Assembly (NCBI GenBank): GCA_026745465.1
Contig: JACYXH010000815.1
Coordinates: forward strand, 1-64,000
Direction of reading: 5' to 3'
DNA: 64,000 bases
Source: Lota lota
Lineage: Eukaryota; Chordata; Actinopteri; Gadiformes; Lotidae
Position numbers and translations under genes: made by a program. The notes under the pieces were generated by a model, which saw nothing but the letters and a program-made list of their open reading frames with translations, made no database searches and was not told where the DNA came from. Below, in pieces: positions 54,656 to 64,000 of the stretch. The first letter of the stretch is position 1; each line of letters opens with the position of its first letter.

Positions 54656-56124
54656 GTATTATAATATTATAAATTTATATAAATAAAAACAAGTGCTAAT
54701 TAATTTACATATATAAATAACATGTAGGCTAATATATTTGGTAATATACCATTCAGCGATGTCATAGGTGGACACTGCACCTCGTGACACAGCAGTCGCG
54801 CGCCTTCCAGGAACCCGTCAGGAAGAAGAAAAACAAAACAAACCCAGAGCTCTGCGCGTGGACTCCATTGAATACTGCCTAATATTTATCAATATAGGAA
54901 CATATACAAGGCCTAACACGAAGGAAGATGTTTCTATTGCTGTTCTAAAGTGAGTAAACAGTCGGCGCCATTGGATTTGACAACTTTACCAAGCGTAACA
55001 TGGCTGTTTCGTTAGGGAAACGGTGCAGGCTGTGGAGTTAGCTTGCAGGCTAGGCTGCTCGTTGTATCGGACTGGCCGGCGGGATGAAGGGGGTGGACGG
55101 AGGCCTTACTGTGAGCCCCTGGCGAAAAGGAAGCGAGACACCAATTCGCCCCAAATTGTTAACATCATATCGAGAAAGTGGACGCGAAGAATAGCACGGT
55201 TATTCTAGCGAGGGATTTTGTGGTCGTTGTGCAACAAATGTTTTTAAACCACAGTCACGGTTGATTTCAACAAACCGCTAACCAGCCAACAACCTGTCAA
55301 CATACACTGTCACTGTTAGCTGTCTTTGATCAAATAGTCATATTTTGAAAGATTTATGTGTCACCACTTGTGAAAATGTATCAGGAAGTCAACGTGTACT
55401 TGTATAAGAACATTTGTTCCATCGACATTTCCAAGTTGGAAAATAGGACACTTTGTCCTATGGCTTATGTTGACGAGTTAACCCTGCTTGTGACCCGGTG
55501 TGTGGTTCCTCTCGATGCGTCGTGATTTGAAGCTACTTTAAACGCCTCAAACGGAATCCTGAAACAACTAGGTCAGTGCAATGGTTCCCAGGCAGAGGCA
55601 GCTCGAGACCGCGGGACACGCCCCCGACCAGTCACCGCTGATGGAGAGAGCTCGTGGAGCGACTCTGGACAAAAACACACCATATTGCTACTTTATTTTG
55701 CCAGTGTTTCGTTTCGTTTATTGGTCTGTCAGATGCTGCGTAGTTTATTAGACTAATAAAAAACAGCGAATCACCACATGGACTTGGCGCTGTGGTGTTT
55801 ACCCACTACTGGTCAGCGGCGCAATGGTTTAGTAGTGCAGACCAGGTGAGTCCCGCTCATTTCCCATGTGAACGTGTGTAGTTTGGATTTAAAGACATGG
55901 AACACGCGTACGCCATTATCAAACAACGCGAACTCCAAAGCAGTGTTATAAACGCAAGTTTATAACACTGCTTTGGAGTTCGCGTATGCTTTCCCGTTGT
56001 TGCTAGCAAGCCACATGCTGTTAGCTGTCAGCGTCATACAAAAGAAAAGAAAAGACGTTATTGTAAAAACGACGTTTTTGTAAAAACAAGTGCACACCTC
56101 TCCATCTCCTACGCTTTGTCATTA
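54656..56124. other. intergenic sequence
   Basis: No exon recognised. Contains a 28-bp perfect hairpin at 55926-55985. May include the promoter of the receptor gene. Confidence 0.5.
55926..55985. repeat. 28-bp perfect hairpin with GCAA loop
   Basis: Arms 55926-55953 and 55958-55985 are exact reverse complements, loop GCAA at 55954-55957. The arm begins ACGCGAACTCCAAAGC. Confidence 0.95.
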
Positions 56125-56189
56125 AAAAGGCCAATTTAAACATGGTCATCACGCTGACTAACAAAGTGGATCTCTGGCCACGCATGACT

Positions 56190-56519
56190 ACGGCTTTCCT
56201 CTCTACTTTTGAACAGGTTTCTACACACTAGATATCTGGTGAGGATGGGTCGACCTCTCCATCTCCTCCTCTTTGTCATTAAAAAGGCTTTCCTCTCTAC
56301 TTTTGAACAAGTTTCTACACACTAGATGTCTGGTGAGGATGAGTCTCCATCTCCTCCTCTTTGTCATTAAAAAGGCTTTCCTCTGTACTTTGAAGAAGTT
56401 TCTACACACTAGATATCTGGTGAGGATGAGTCTCCATCTCCTCCTCTTTGTCATTAAAAAGGCTTTCCTCTGTACTTTTGAAGAAGTTTGTACACACTAG
56501 ATATCTGGTGAGGATGGGT
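56190..56519. repeat. 87-94 bp minisatellite running into the receptor start codon
   Basis: CTACACACTAGATATCTGG-type units fall at 56221, 56315, 56402 and 56490. Each unit ends GGTGAGGATG; the last such ATG (56514) is the start of the receptor frame. Confidence 0.9.
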
Positions 56520-57424
56520 CGGCCAGGCACGAGGCGTCTCATGGAGGGAGATGCGTTCACCTTGTTCTGCTGGCTGCTGCTGCTGCTGGGTCTGTCCGCC
56601 AACAGAGAAGGTACGTAGACAGTGTTTCACTGACGGTGGCCCCCCCTGTTGAAACGTGTCTTCTGGTGAACATGTGATCATCAGCTGAGGTTGGATGAAG
56701 GCTGCGATCGCCTTCCGTTAGTTAATGGTGTCCAGTAGGCATGGAACCCTCCATGCAGGGCATGCCACTGGATTTCCATCACGTCTTAACGGGGATGTTC
56801 TTATGACTGCTTATGATCTGTCATAATAAGTAATAAGCAGTCATAATCTCTCTCGCTCTCGCTCTCCAGTCTGTAGCCCCAGCATGGACATCGGCATGTC
56901 CAACTACATCAGCGAGTTCCAGCGGCTGGAGAACTGCACGGTGGTGGAAGGCTACCTCCAGATCAGATTCATCAGCAGGAGTGCCAACCAGGAGCTGTTG
57001 CGCTCGCTCAGCTTCCCCAAGCTGACCGTGATCACAGACTACCTGATGCTGTTACGCGTCTCTGGCCTGGACAGCCTCAGCACGCTGTTCCCCAACCTCA
57101 GCGTCATCCACGGCCGCAACCTCTTCCACAATTCCGCCCTGGTGATCTTGGAGATGCCTGGCCTGAAGGACGTGGGCCTGTACAGCCTGAAGAGCATCCC
57201 GCGAGGGGCTGTCGCCATCAAAAATAACCCCAAGCTGTGCTACGTGGACACGGTGGACTGGTCGCTCATCATGGACACGGAGTTCAACAAGTTAATCACC
57301 GGGAACAAGCAGGAGTGCAGCGATGTGTGCCCGGGCGTCGCGGAGAACCGCCCCCAGTGTGGACGCACCATGGTCAACCACAACTACAACTACCGCTGCT
57401 GGAGCTCCAGCCACTGCCAGAAAG
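56514..57424 (+). CDS. insulin/IGF-receptor-family gene, exons 1-2 (signal peptide and L1 domain)
   Basis: Exon 1 (56514-56610) encodes a signal peptide with core TLFCWLLLLLGLSAN and ends GAAG/GTACGT. Exon 2 (56870-57424, 555 bp) encodes the receptor L1 domain: LENCTVVEGYLQI, FPKLTVITDYLMLLRV, LFPNLSVIHGRNLF, NNPKLCYVDTVDWS, ECSDVCPG and RCWSSSHCQK. Exon sizes and phases match exons 1-2 of INSR, IGF1R and INSRR. Which paralogue cannot be settled; residues are mixed and INSRR or IGF1R seems nearest. Normally exon 3 begins with the Cys-rich region (VCP...), but no such exon, nor L2, fibronectin or kinase exons, follow in 6.5 kb. The next in-frame exon is an Ig exon at 58051. Confidence 0.85.
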
Positions 57425-58050
57425 GTAAGGCTGCACATCTTCTTCCCTGGTTGTGTTGAAGCACATCTTCTTCCCTTGTTGGTTGTTTTGAAGCACATCT
57501 TCTTCCCTTGTTGGTTGTGTTGAAGCACATCTTCTTCCCTTGTTCGTTGTGTTGAAGCACATCTTCTTCCCTTGTTCGTTGTGTTGAAGCACATCTTCTT
57601 CCCTTGTTGGTTGTGTTGAAGCACATCTTCTTCCCTTGTTGGTTGTGTTGAAGCACATCTTCTTCCCTGGTTGTGTTGAAGCACATCTTCTTCCCTTGTT
57701 GGTTGTGTTGAAGCACATCTTCTTCCCTTGTTGGTTGTGTTGAAGCACATCTTCTTCCCTTGTTGGTTGTTGTGGAAATACAACCACCTGGTCATTTTCT
57801 GGGGATGACCAGGTACACACACACGTGCATGATATACAACACAATGCACACTACGTACCTTCTGGGGATGACCAGGTACACACACTAAACAATTTATATA
57901 TCACACACACTATACACTATATACTACTCACTATATACTCACACTACACACTATATACTCACACTATATACTACACACTCACACTACACAAGAGAAGAAG
58001 AACACTGAACACGATAACATGTGGTGTGTGTGTGTGTGTGTGTTCCACAG
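57425..58050. repeat. intron with 31-37 bp minisatellite and CA/TA-rich DNA
   Basis: Units of GTTGTGTTGAAGCACATCTTCTTCCCTTG, about eleven, fill 57430-57775 and begin directly after the exon 2 donor. CACT/TATACT repeats and (GT)n follow to the next acceptor. No signal-peptide exon is seen. Confidence 0.85.
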
Positions 58051-59972
58051 TGTGGGCTACATTGGAGCTGACTATGAATGACACTGTGGAGGTGTATAAG
58101 GATGACACGGTCCAGATCCCCTGCCGGTACAACTTCACCAACGGCAAGCCCGGCCTGGTCATAATCCAGTGGTTAGTGGTGAGTACGCCCAAGAGCCAAA
58201 ACCCCACTTTGGCTCTTGGGCGTTTTGTTTTTCCCTTTCTGTGATCTCTCACACATCATTTCTTTTCATTCTATTTAATCTCTTTTCTATTTCATTTGTA
58301 CTTCTCTTTACCTGAATCTGGAGTGATGGAGAGAGTGGAGGAGTGAAGGCCCCTGTTATACTTCAAATGAAATTGAAATGGCTGTGTGGGCAGCTGTTGA
58401 ACTGCTGTTCAGGTGTTTTTGACGGTACAATATAGTCACTGCGATATGTGGGCTGCTCGAATAATGACGCCAGAAGTTTCCTACCGTCTCAGTGTCCTTG
58501 TAGTTCCTGCTTGAGTCGTCATACAACCGTGCTTCAAGTGGTTCATTAAAGTGGTTAGAAGGAGAGAGTAGAGGACAGAATGAACGGTGGCCTCCTTGTT
58601 CCCCCGTCCACCAGAAAGATGCCAAGAGCAGGCAACGCACGCGCATCTTCTACGGAGACAACGACCAGCAGATGGTGGACTGGAACACAGAGTACAGTGA
58701 GCGTATCCAGGTCACCTCGGACCAGCAGGGCTCCGTGCTCACGCTGCGGGACGTCCGCCTGTCCGACGAGCTTCTGTTCATCTGCCAGGTGAACGGCCTG
58801 GCGTCAGGGATCGCCGAGGACAGGACCCACCTCCGGGTGTTTGGTGAGTAGGGGTCCAGAGGCACGCCCACACAGGGAACCAGAACGCCCTCCGCGAAGG
58901 ACGATATCACCATCTTGACGAGCAAGGAAATCCTGTTTTTCATTCCCCTGCGCTTTTGTGATTTTTATCCAGCAATCTGGGTATCTTTGGTAGCATCCAT
59001 GTTGCTTAGCAAGCCATTACTTTAGATACAATCTTGTGTACGGCCTTACTTAGAGAAAGAAGGAACACTTTTGCAGATGTACTTATACTTGCCGAATGGA
59101 CTGACATGGTTGTTAGGTGTTGTGCTACCAATGTGGTTGACATGCTATGATTCAGTTATTATAATCTGTTATTACAATCTGAGGCAATATGTCCTCTTCA
59201 GAAAGAGTTCAAATGTGAGCAGATGTTTTCATCCTTAGCTCAATGGTTTTCTCCCACTCTAGCTCCACCACAGCCCCCAGTGATTGAGGGGGTCCTTACG
59301 GGAATATCTGTGACCAATGAGACCTTGTCTAAGGTGGGTTTATGTCATTTCCTGCCACAGCGAGGGCTAATGTTGTGATATGACCTTCTACAGGGATCCG
59401 CTATCACCACCAGTAATCTTCTGCTTTTCCCCAGCTCTCAATATGTGACATAAATGAACCAAATGACTTCCTGAAGTATTCATAACCGAACCTTGAGCTA
59501 CTTATTTAATATGGCGCTTACCCGCTCAAGGACGTGAGTCCCCTGGGCTAGTAGAACTCCTTCCCTGAGTATTTTTTTCAAAACCGTTGAACTTGGCAAG
59601 GCTAGGCTAAGATAAATGTAATCTTTAAATGGCGTGACATGATTTTATATATTTTGGAATTGATGTTGTAATATATAATCAGACACTACAATGTGTCTTA
59701 ACACAGTGGGCATTATTATCTTATTTATAACTGAAAAGTTGCAAGCATATTGATTGGTTATTAGAATGTCCACATAAACAAACAGATGTCACATGTCCAA
59801 TGAGACAGCTGTCATGAATGGGGTAATCACAGGCACTGAGTCACAAGCTGAGAAATGCAGAGACGCCACTTAGGAGGATATTCTCCAGGAAGGGGCAGGT
59901 AGTGGAGAGGTGGATCAACAATGAAGACGTTGGGAGGTTCCTATGATGAAAGGGTTGTCATGGGATGATGTG

Positions 59973-60005
<33 letters not shown>

Positions 60006-61927
60006 GACGTGAACATGGTGACCCAGGTGACCCAGGAGCCGGAGGGGTTCTTCACGGTGCAGAGTGAGCTGCAGTACAAGGTGGTGAAGGAGGACCAGGA
60101 CGCACGGTTCACCTGCGAGGTCAGTTGGTCCCCGAGGGCGTGAGGACGGCCAAGTCCAGGGACATCAACATCACCGTCCACTGTGAGAGCAGTAGGAGGA
60201 TTAGAAGCCCTTTGGATGGACCTTTACAAGGGTTATGTTTGAATGGAAAATGTGGAAGGTTTCTTTGCACTTTTTCAGCATACAAATTGGGTTCAGTTTG
60301 TGTTTTCAGTGCCGTTATTTAAAGGACATTTTAGTAACAATTACGTACAATTACAAGTGTTTTGTGAGGCAATTTGTTAAATATACACAACATGCAGTTA
60401 AGATTTTCCCAAACACAATACAAATAGAATTTTTGATATTCTTGCTTAAATTGAAGTCCATTTTGTAGACCGTGACATGCACAGGCAAAAAAGCATTAAA
60501 TAACAACTTGACCCATAAAGTGACTTTACAAGCCCTCTGAATAGGCTGCATATTTTGACCACGTCTGTCGGTTTATGTGGGTGTGTATGCGTGTGCGTTT
60601 GTGTCCAGACCCCGCCACCATGGTGAAGCTGTTTAAGGAATCTCCGCCAGGTCTGGTGAAAGAGGGGGACACCGTTGAGCTTCGTTGTCATGGCGACGCC
60701 AACCCCCCTGCACCCTTTATCTTCAACAGAGAACAAGTAAGAATGGAAGGGCCCTAACTGCCTCTGTCTCTCTCTCTCACCCCCTCCCACAAAGAGAGAA
60801 TGGCCCACTAACAGGGGACATGGGAATGTTTCTGATTGGCCCCGGCGGTAGACAGGGAGTGGAGGGTCCACGAGAAAGACCTGGCAGCCGGGCCCCTGAC
60901 CCCTGCAGCTCCAGGCTGGGTGCCATGCCCTCTCAGGGCCCGGATATCACACTGACAAGGCTTACAGAGGAACTCTGTTCCCACACACATGGTTTTTTAT
61001 TGATTTAAATGAAAGTGACTGACCTTCAGAATGTCTGAGCATGCGTGAGATACATACAGGCTTAGCTCTAATCGTGTGTGTGTGTGCCTTCTTGTGTGTT
61101 GTGCCAGGAGCCAGAGGTGGACCTGGGTTCTAGTGGGGACGTTCTGGTCCTGTCCGGGGTGACACGGAGAGACAGCGGAGTCTACCAGTGTCGTCCTCCG
61201 GCCAGCCAATCACGTGCCAGAGTCATGGGAGACATGCGGCTGACTGTGCATTGTAAGAGTTTGAATACGCAAACACACACTGACCTATACATAATACCTT
61301 TATAGTATAACATTTACTGTGTGACGAGTAATACATCCTGTAGTGGCACGTACCTCGTTGCTTATAATTCTTCTTTGCCACTTTTTGAAGTCAGTCTATA
61401 CTTTTAAATGTTTACTTCTTAAACACAAAACTTATACATGGTAAGCACGGTCAAAGAACTGTGTTGCTTCCACGTCTCTAACTTCACACTAAAACTAACT
61501 ACGTCCTTATTTGGCTCTTACACATCCTATTCTATCTCACCCATCGTTGGGTTGGTTTAGTTTGAAACAGTGGCTCATTTGTAGTCACAATGTTACATGT
61601 TCACTCTGAGTGGTGTGTGAGAGTGGTGTACCGTAAGGGATTTAGGAGCGGACCAAAATGTGTCAACAAGCGGAGTTGTGTTAATGTTTGCTACTAAAAC
61701 GTATCAAACTCATCAAGTGTGTGGATGTGTAACTACAAATGCAGTCTTGTCGATGCATGTTATAGCCTGTGAAGCTGCCTAGAGTCAATGTTATTCCTGC
61801 CCACCTACGCCTAAAGGAACCCAGCTAGGGAGGGAAACACACCTGTGTTCACAACAAACTCCCCAAACCAGCTAGGTGGGAAAGCTTCCATACTCATGCT
61901 TAAGTTTCTTTCTCATGCCCTTATCTG

Positions 61928-61963
<36 letters not shown>

Positions 61964-63337
61964 ACCTGGACCCCGTGGTGGTGATGCCCAGGGATTTAGC
62001 GGTCTTGTTTAAGGGACAGAGTCTCACGGCCACATGCAACGCTCGGTCCTCTCTGAAAACCACTGCTGTGTGGTACAAGGTTATTATCATTCTTCTTCTT
62101 CATAAGGAAAATGTGTTCGGTTTGGTAACGATCACTCAAAGATCGATGACACGGGCCAAATGTCAATGAATGCTAAGCTAAGCGCCAATACCTGCTGTGT
62201 ATAACTACAGCAATACACAAAACAAATACCAGCACCCTCCTACAAGTTATTACTATGTCAATCGTCTTTTTTGAGACAATAACTTGAGTCTGACGTGTGC
62301 GTGTGTTTGGTGTGCGCGTGTGTTTGGCATGTGTCTGCAGAAGGGAAAGCAGGTGGGGAGCGGGCGCACACTGACCCTGGAGGACGCCACCTCCGCCACA
62401 GCCGGGAAGTACGTGTGTGAGGTGACGGTGCTGGCCCTGCCGGCCCTTCACTCCACGGGCTCCGTCCACATCAAGGTCGAGGGTACGTGTCCCCATAGAC
62501 CCCCCTGTGCACAGAGGGGTCATCGTAGGACACACACAGGTGTCGCTCATAACACTGATCATGGGTGGGCTGCTTTGCTGTACCAGGGCAGGGGAAGCAG
62601 ACTAAGCTGGAGAAGATAAGCTACTTGTGCCCTGGTACAAGTAGCAGACCCAGAATTCGTGTCGTGAGTGCGACCTGTGTGTGTCCTACGATGACCCTTC
62701 TGTGAAAAGGGTCAATTAGTTGTTGTACACAAAAACATAACACAATATCCCCCTACCATATTAAACACTGGGTTAATTGAAACTGTGGCAGGGGAATTTT
62801 GTTAGCCTGGCGTTTTCTAATAAATATGTCAATCCTATATTCTGACAAACTCAGAAGCCCCACACTTGAAACATAAATGACTTAACCAGCTGTAAATAAA
62901 TAACCAAACGAACAGAAAGTGGACAGATGGCTTGAAGGATAGGATGGTTTGTTTGCCACCGATGAGCAAGGGACTTGTATTAAGAAGAGTTCTGTAATTA
63001 TATTCTACATTTTGCAGAGTGCAGTTTAAGAAGGTGTATTTTAACATTTTAAACTTTAAACAAATGTATGGTGGTGGCTGCAGAATCAATTGAAACCCAG
63101 CAGGGGTTGTCATTGGGCCATATGTTAAATAGATACATAAAAACAATATGAGACATAAGAAATGCAGAAAATGACAGCAGTGACCTTTTCAGCGGGAGGG
63201 GATAGGGAGTCCACATCAGAAGTAGAGAGCTCTGTGTGTATCTAGGCTAGCGGTGGATGGCCAGTCCGTTCTAAGTGGGATTCTGCCTGTGATTCACAGC
63301 TCCTCTGGCCACATCCACACCGTCCCCAACTGTCCCG
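58051..63337 (+). CDS. BCAM/MCAM-type immunoglobulin adhesion molecule exons
   Basis: Exons with GT/AG ends: 58051-58178 and 58615-58843 (first Ig domain; LRDVRLSDELLFICQV), 59263-59333 (start of the second Ig domain), 60007-60182 (its second half, KEDQDARFTCEV, frame broken), 60609-60736 and 61108-61252 (third Ig; KEGDTVELRCHGD, RDSGVYQC), 61964-62079 and 62341-62482 (fourth Ig; YLDP start, GKYVCEV), 63300-63337 (possible short linker exon). Cell-surface adhesion. The YLDP start and GDTVELRC favour BCAM (Lutheran) slightly over MCAM. No signal peptide or transmembrane exon is in the window. The first exon begins in phase 1, compatible with receptor exon 2. The exon for the first half of Ig domain 2 is not found. 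Confidence 0.75.
58844..59262. other. intron, nothing seen
   Basis: Unique-looking intron sequence with no repeat or exon recognised. Confidence 0.6.
59334..60006. other. intron where an Ig half-domain exon is expected but not seen
   Basis: Flanking exons end in phase 0 and begin in phase 1, so an exon of length 3n+1 is missing. No frame with the expected Cys/Trp pattern is found. Poly-C tract at the 3' edge. Confidence 0.6.
60007..60182 (+). pseudogene. Ig domain 2 exon with a frame break
   Basis: Enters with 2 nt and reads VTQVTQEPEGFF, QYKVVKEDQDARFTCEVS, then hits a stop. The continuation VPEGVRTAKSRDINITVH lies in another frame. The exon is 176 bp, one short of the length needed to meet the next exon in phase, so a one-base loss near 60125 explains both. 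It directly follows a run of about 28 C (59977-60004). Confidence 0.75.
60183..60608. other. intron, nothing seen
   Basis: AT-rich, no exon or known repeat recognised. Confidence 0.6.
60737..61107. other. intron, nothing seen
   Basis: CT-rich start, then unique-looking sequence. Confidence 0.6.
61253..61963. other. intron with GT microsatellite
   Basis: Unique-looking intron ending in (GT)n at about 61929-61960, which forms part of the acceptor tract. Confidence 0.7.
62518..62697. mobile_element. foldback MITE-like repeat
   Basis: 180 bp with inverted ends starting GGGTCATCGTAGGACACACA (about 27 bp near perfect) and an inner inverted pair around GTACCAGGGCA. No coding sequence. It lies in the intron after the fourth Ig domain. 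Confidence 0.65.
62698..63299. other. intron, nothing further seen
   Basis: AT-rich sequence without recognisable exon. Confidence 0.5.
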
Positions 63338-64000
63338 GTAAGCATGGCTCCCCTCTCCTGAAAGCTGTCCTCTTTTATTCCCCACCTAAGAAAAGCTCTT
63401 CCTCTCTTCCACCGCCACCCTCGCTCTCCACATGAACCCTAAAGCTTCCAGGTCAGAAGCACCTTGGGTCACCTCTCCCTTCTTCCAGTTCAAACCCACA
63501 GACAGAAGGAGAAACAGGGCTCTTAATGGTTCTGGGTCTGCAGCGGAGCGATGGTGTGGGTCAGTTGGTCGGGAGGGTTTGTAGCACGCTGGGAATGAAA
63601 GAGACTCATGGTTCTTTAACACGATGAGCCCAGCCCTGCTGGAATTTATTTTGGCAGAGGCACGCTTTTTTCCATGAATTCTTCTACATTTGCCTCCTAA
63701 TTTAATGTTGTGGTTTGTTTTTGTGGGACAAATTCATGATACCGAATGCTAATTGTTAACTCATTCCACTGACTAGTTAACTCATTCCAGTGACTAGTTA
63801 ACTCATTCCAGTGACTAGTTAACTCATTCCAGTGGGCAGACGAGCTTTAACATCCAGTCCAGACCATCGACTTTCTCAGACCAAGTGTCTAAAGGTTTCT
63901 AATCAGCATCGTTTAGACTGGCAACTGTAGAAATACACGTATTAGAAACCCTTCTGAAAGCCCTGGCTCTGTGCCGTCTCCCCCCAGAGGCCTGGCTGGG
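63338..64000. other. intron with a 21-bp tandem repeat
   Basis: GACTAGTTAACTCATTCCAGT is repeated four times at about 63756-63836. CCCCCCAG at about 63980-63988 may be the acceptor of a further exon running out of the window. Confidence 0.5.

Noticed and set aside
56273-56500. Frame of 75 codons upstream of the receptor start
   Set aside because: It is the translation of the minisatellite units and ends before the receptor start.
57292-57885. Minus-strand Cys/Thr/Gln-rich repeat protein
   Set aside because: It mirrors the intron minisatellite after receptor exon 2.

Overview
The window reads as nuclear DNA of a ray-finned fish. Two genes with vertebrate intron-exon structure and fish-like sequence are present, embedded in dense CA/GT, TA and GA microsatellites, minisatellites and fish-type transposable elements (Gmr1-like and other Ty3/gypsy elements, a DIRS-like retroelement, ISL2EU-like and hAT-like DNA transposons, tRNA-derived SINEs). 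The species cannot be named from the sequence; a gadiform-like genome would fit the repeat content, but that is inference.

Layout. 1-3190: broken minus-strand Gmr1-like gypsy element in which integrase precedes reverse transcriptase. 3191-4800: simple repeats and one unidentified candidate exon. 4801-6570: 3' part of a DIRS-like element (tyrosine recombinase plus complementary terminal repeats). 6571-13850: two tRNA-like genes, tandem repeats, a SINE and a solo LTR in a TA microsatellite. 13850-16104: second Gmr1-like pol fragment, plus strand. 16105-19040: hAT-like non-autonomous sequences. 19399-53039: rbm46 on the minus strand. 53628-54655: 3' end of another gypsy element with its LTR. 56514-57424: first two exons of an insulin/IGF-receptor-family gene, plus strand. 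58051-63337: immunoglobulin-domain exons of a BCAM/MCAM-type adhesion molecule, plus strand.

The most striking region is rbm46. Exons 1-4 (start codon, RRM1 and RRM2) lie in four tandem genomic units (25873-29730, 29731-37541, 37542-45368, 45369-53171), followed in transcription order by single exons 5-8 (RRM3 and the dsRNA-binding-like C-terminus). Every exon 1-4 copy keeps its length, frame and splice sites. The block is phase 1-1 and 627 nt long, so joining block to block adds exactly 209 codons. Three of the four units carry the same roughly 3.97-kb ISL2EU-like transposon at the same intron-3 position, so it inserted before the later amplification. Two downstream rbm46 exons have 3' ends and splice donors caught up in minisatellites (6 and 13 copies).

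The second notable region is 56.5-63.3 kb. The receptor exons for signal peptide and L1 domain end in phase 1, and the next recognisable exon on the same strand is an Ig-domain exon that continues that frame. No signal-peptide exon for the adhesion molecule and no further receptor exons are seen. This may be a chimeric gene, a nested gene or a misassembly. One downstream Ig exon is a base out of phase and one expected exon is missing, so the locus may also be damaged.
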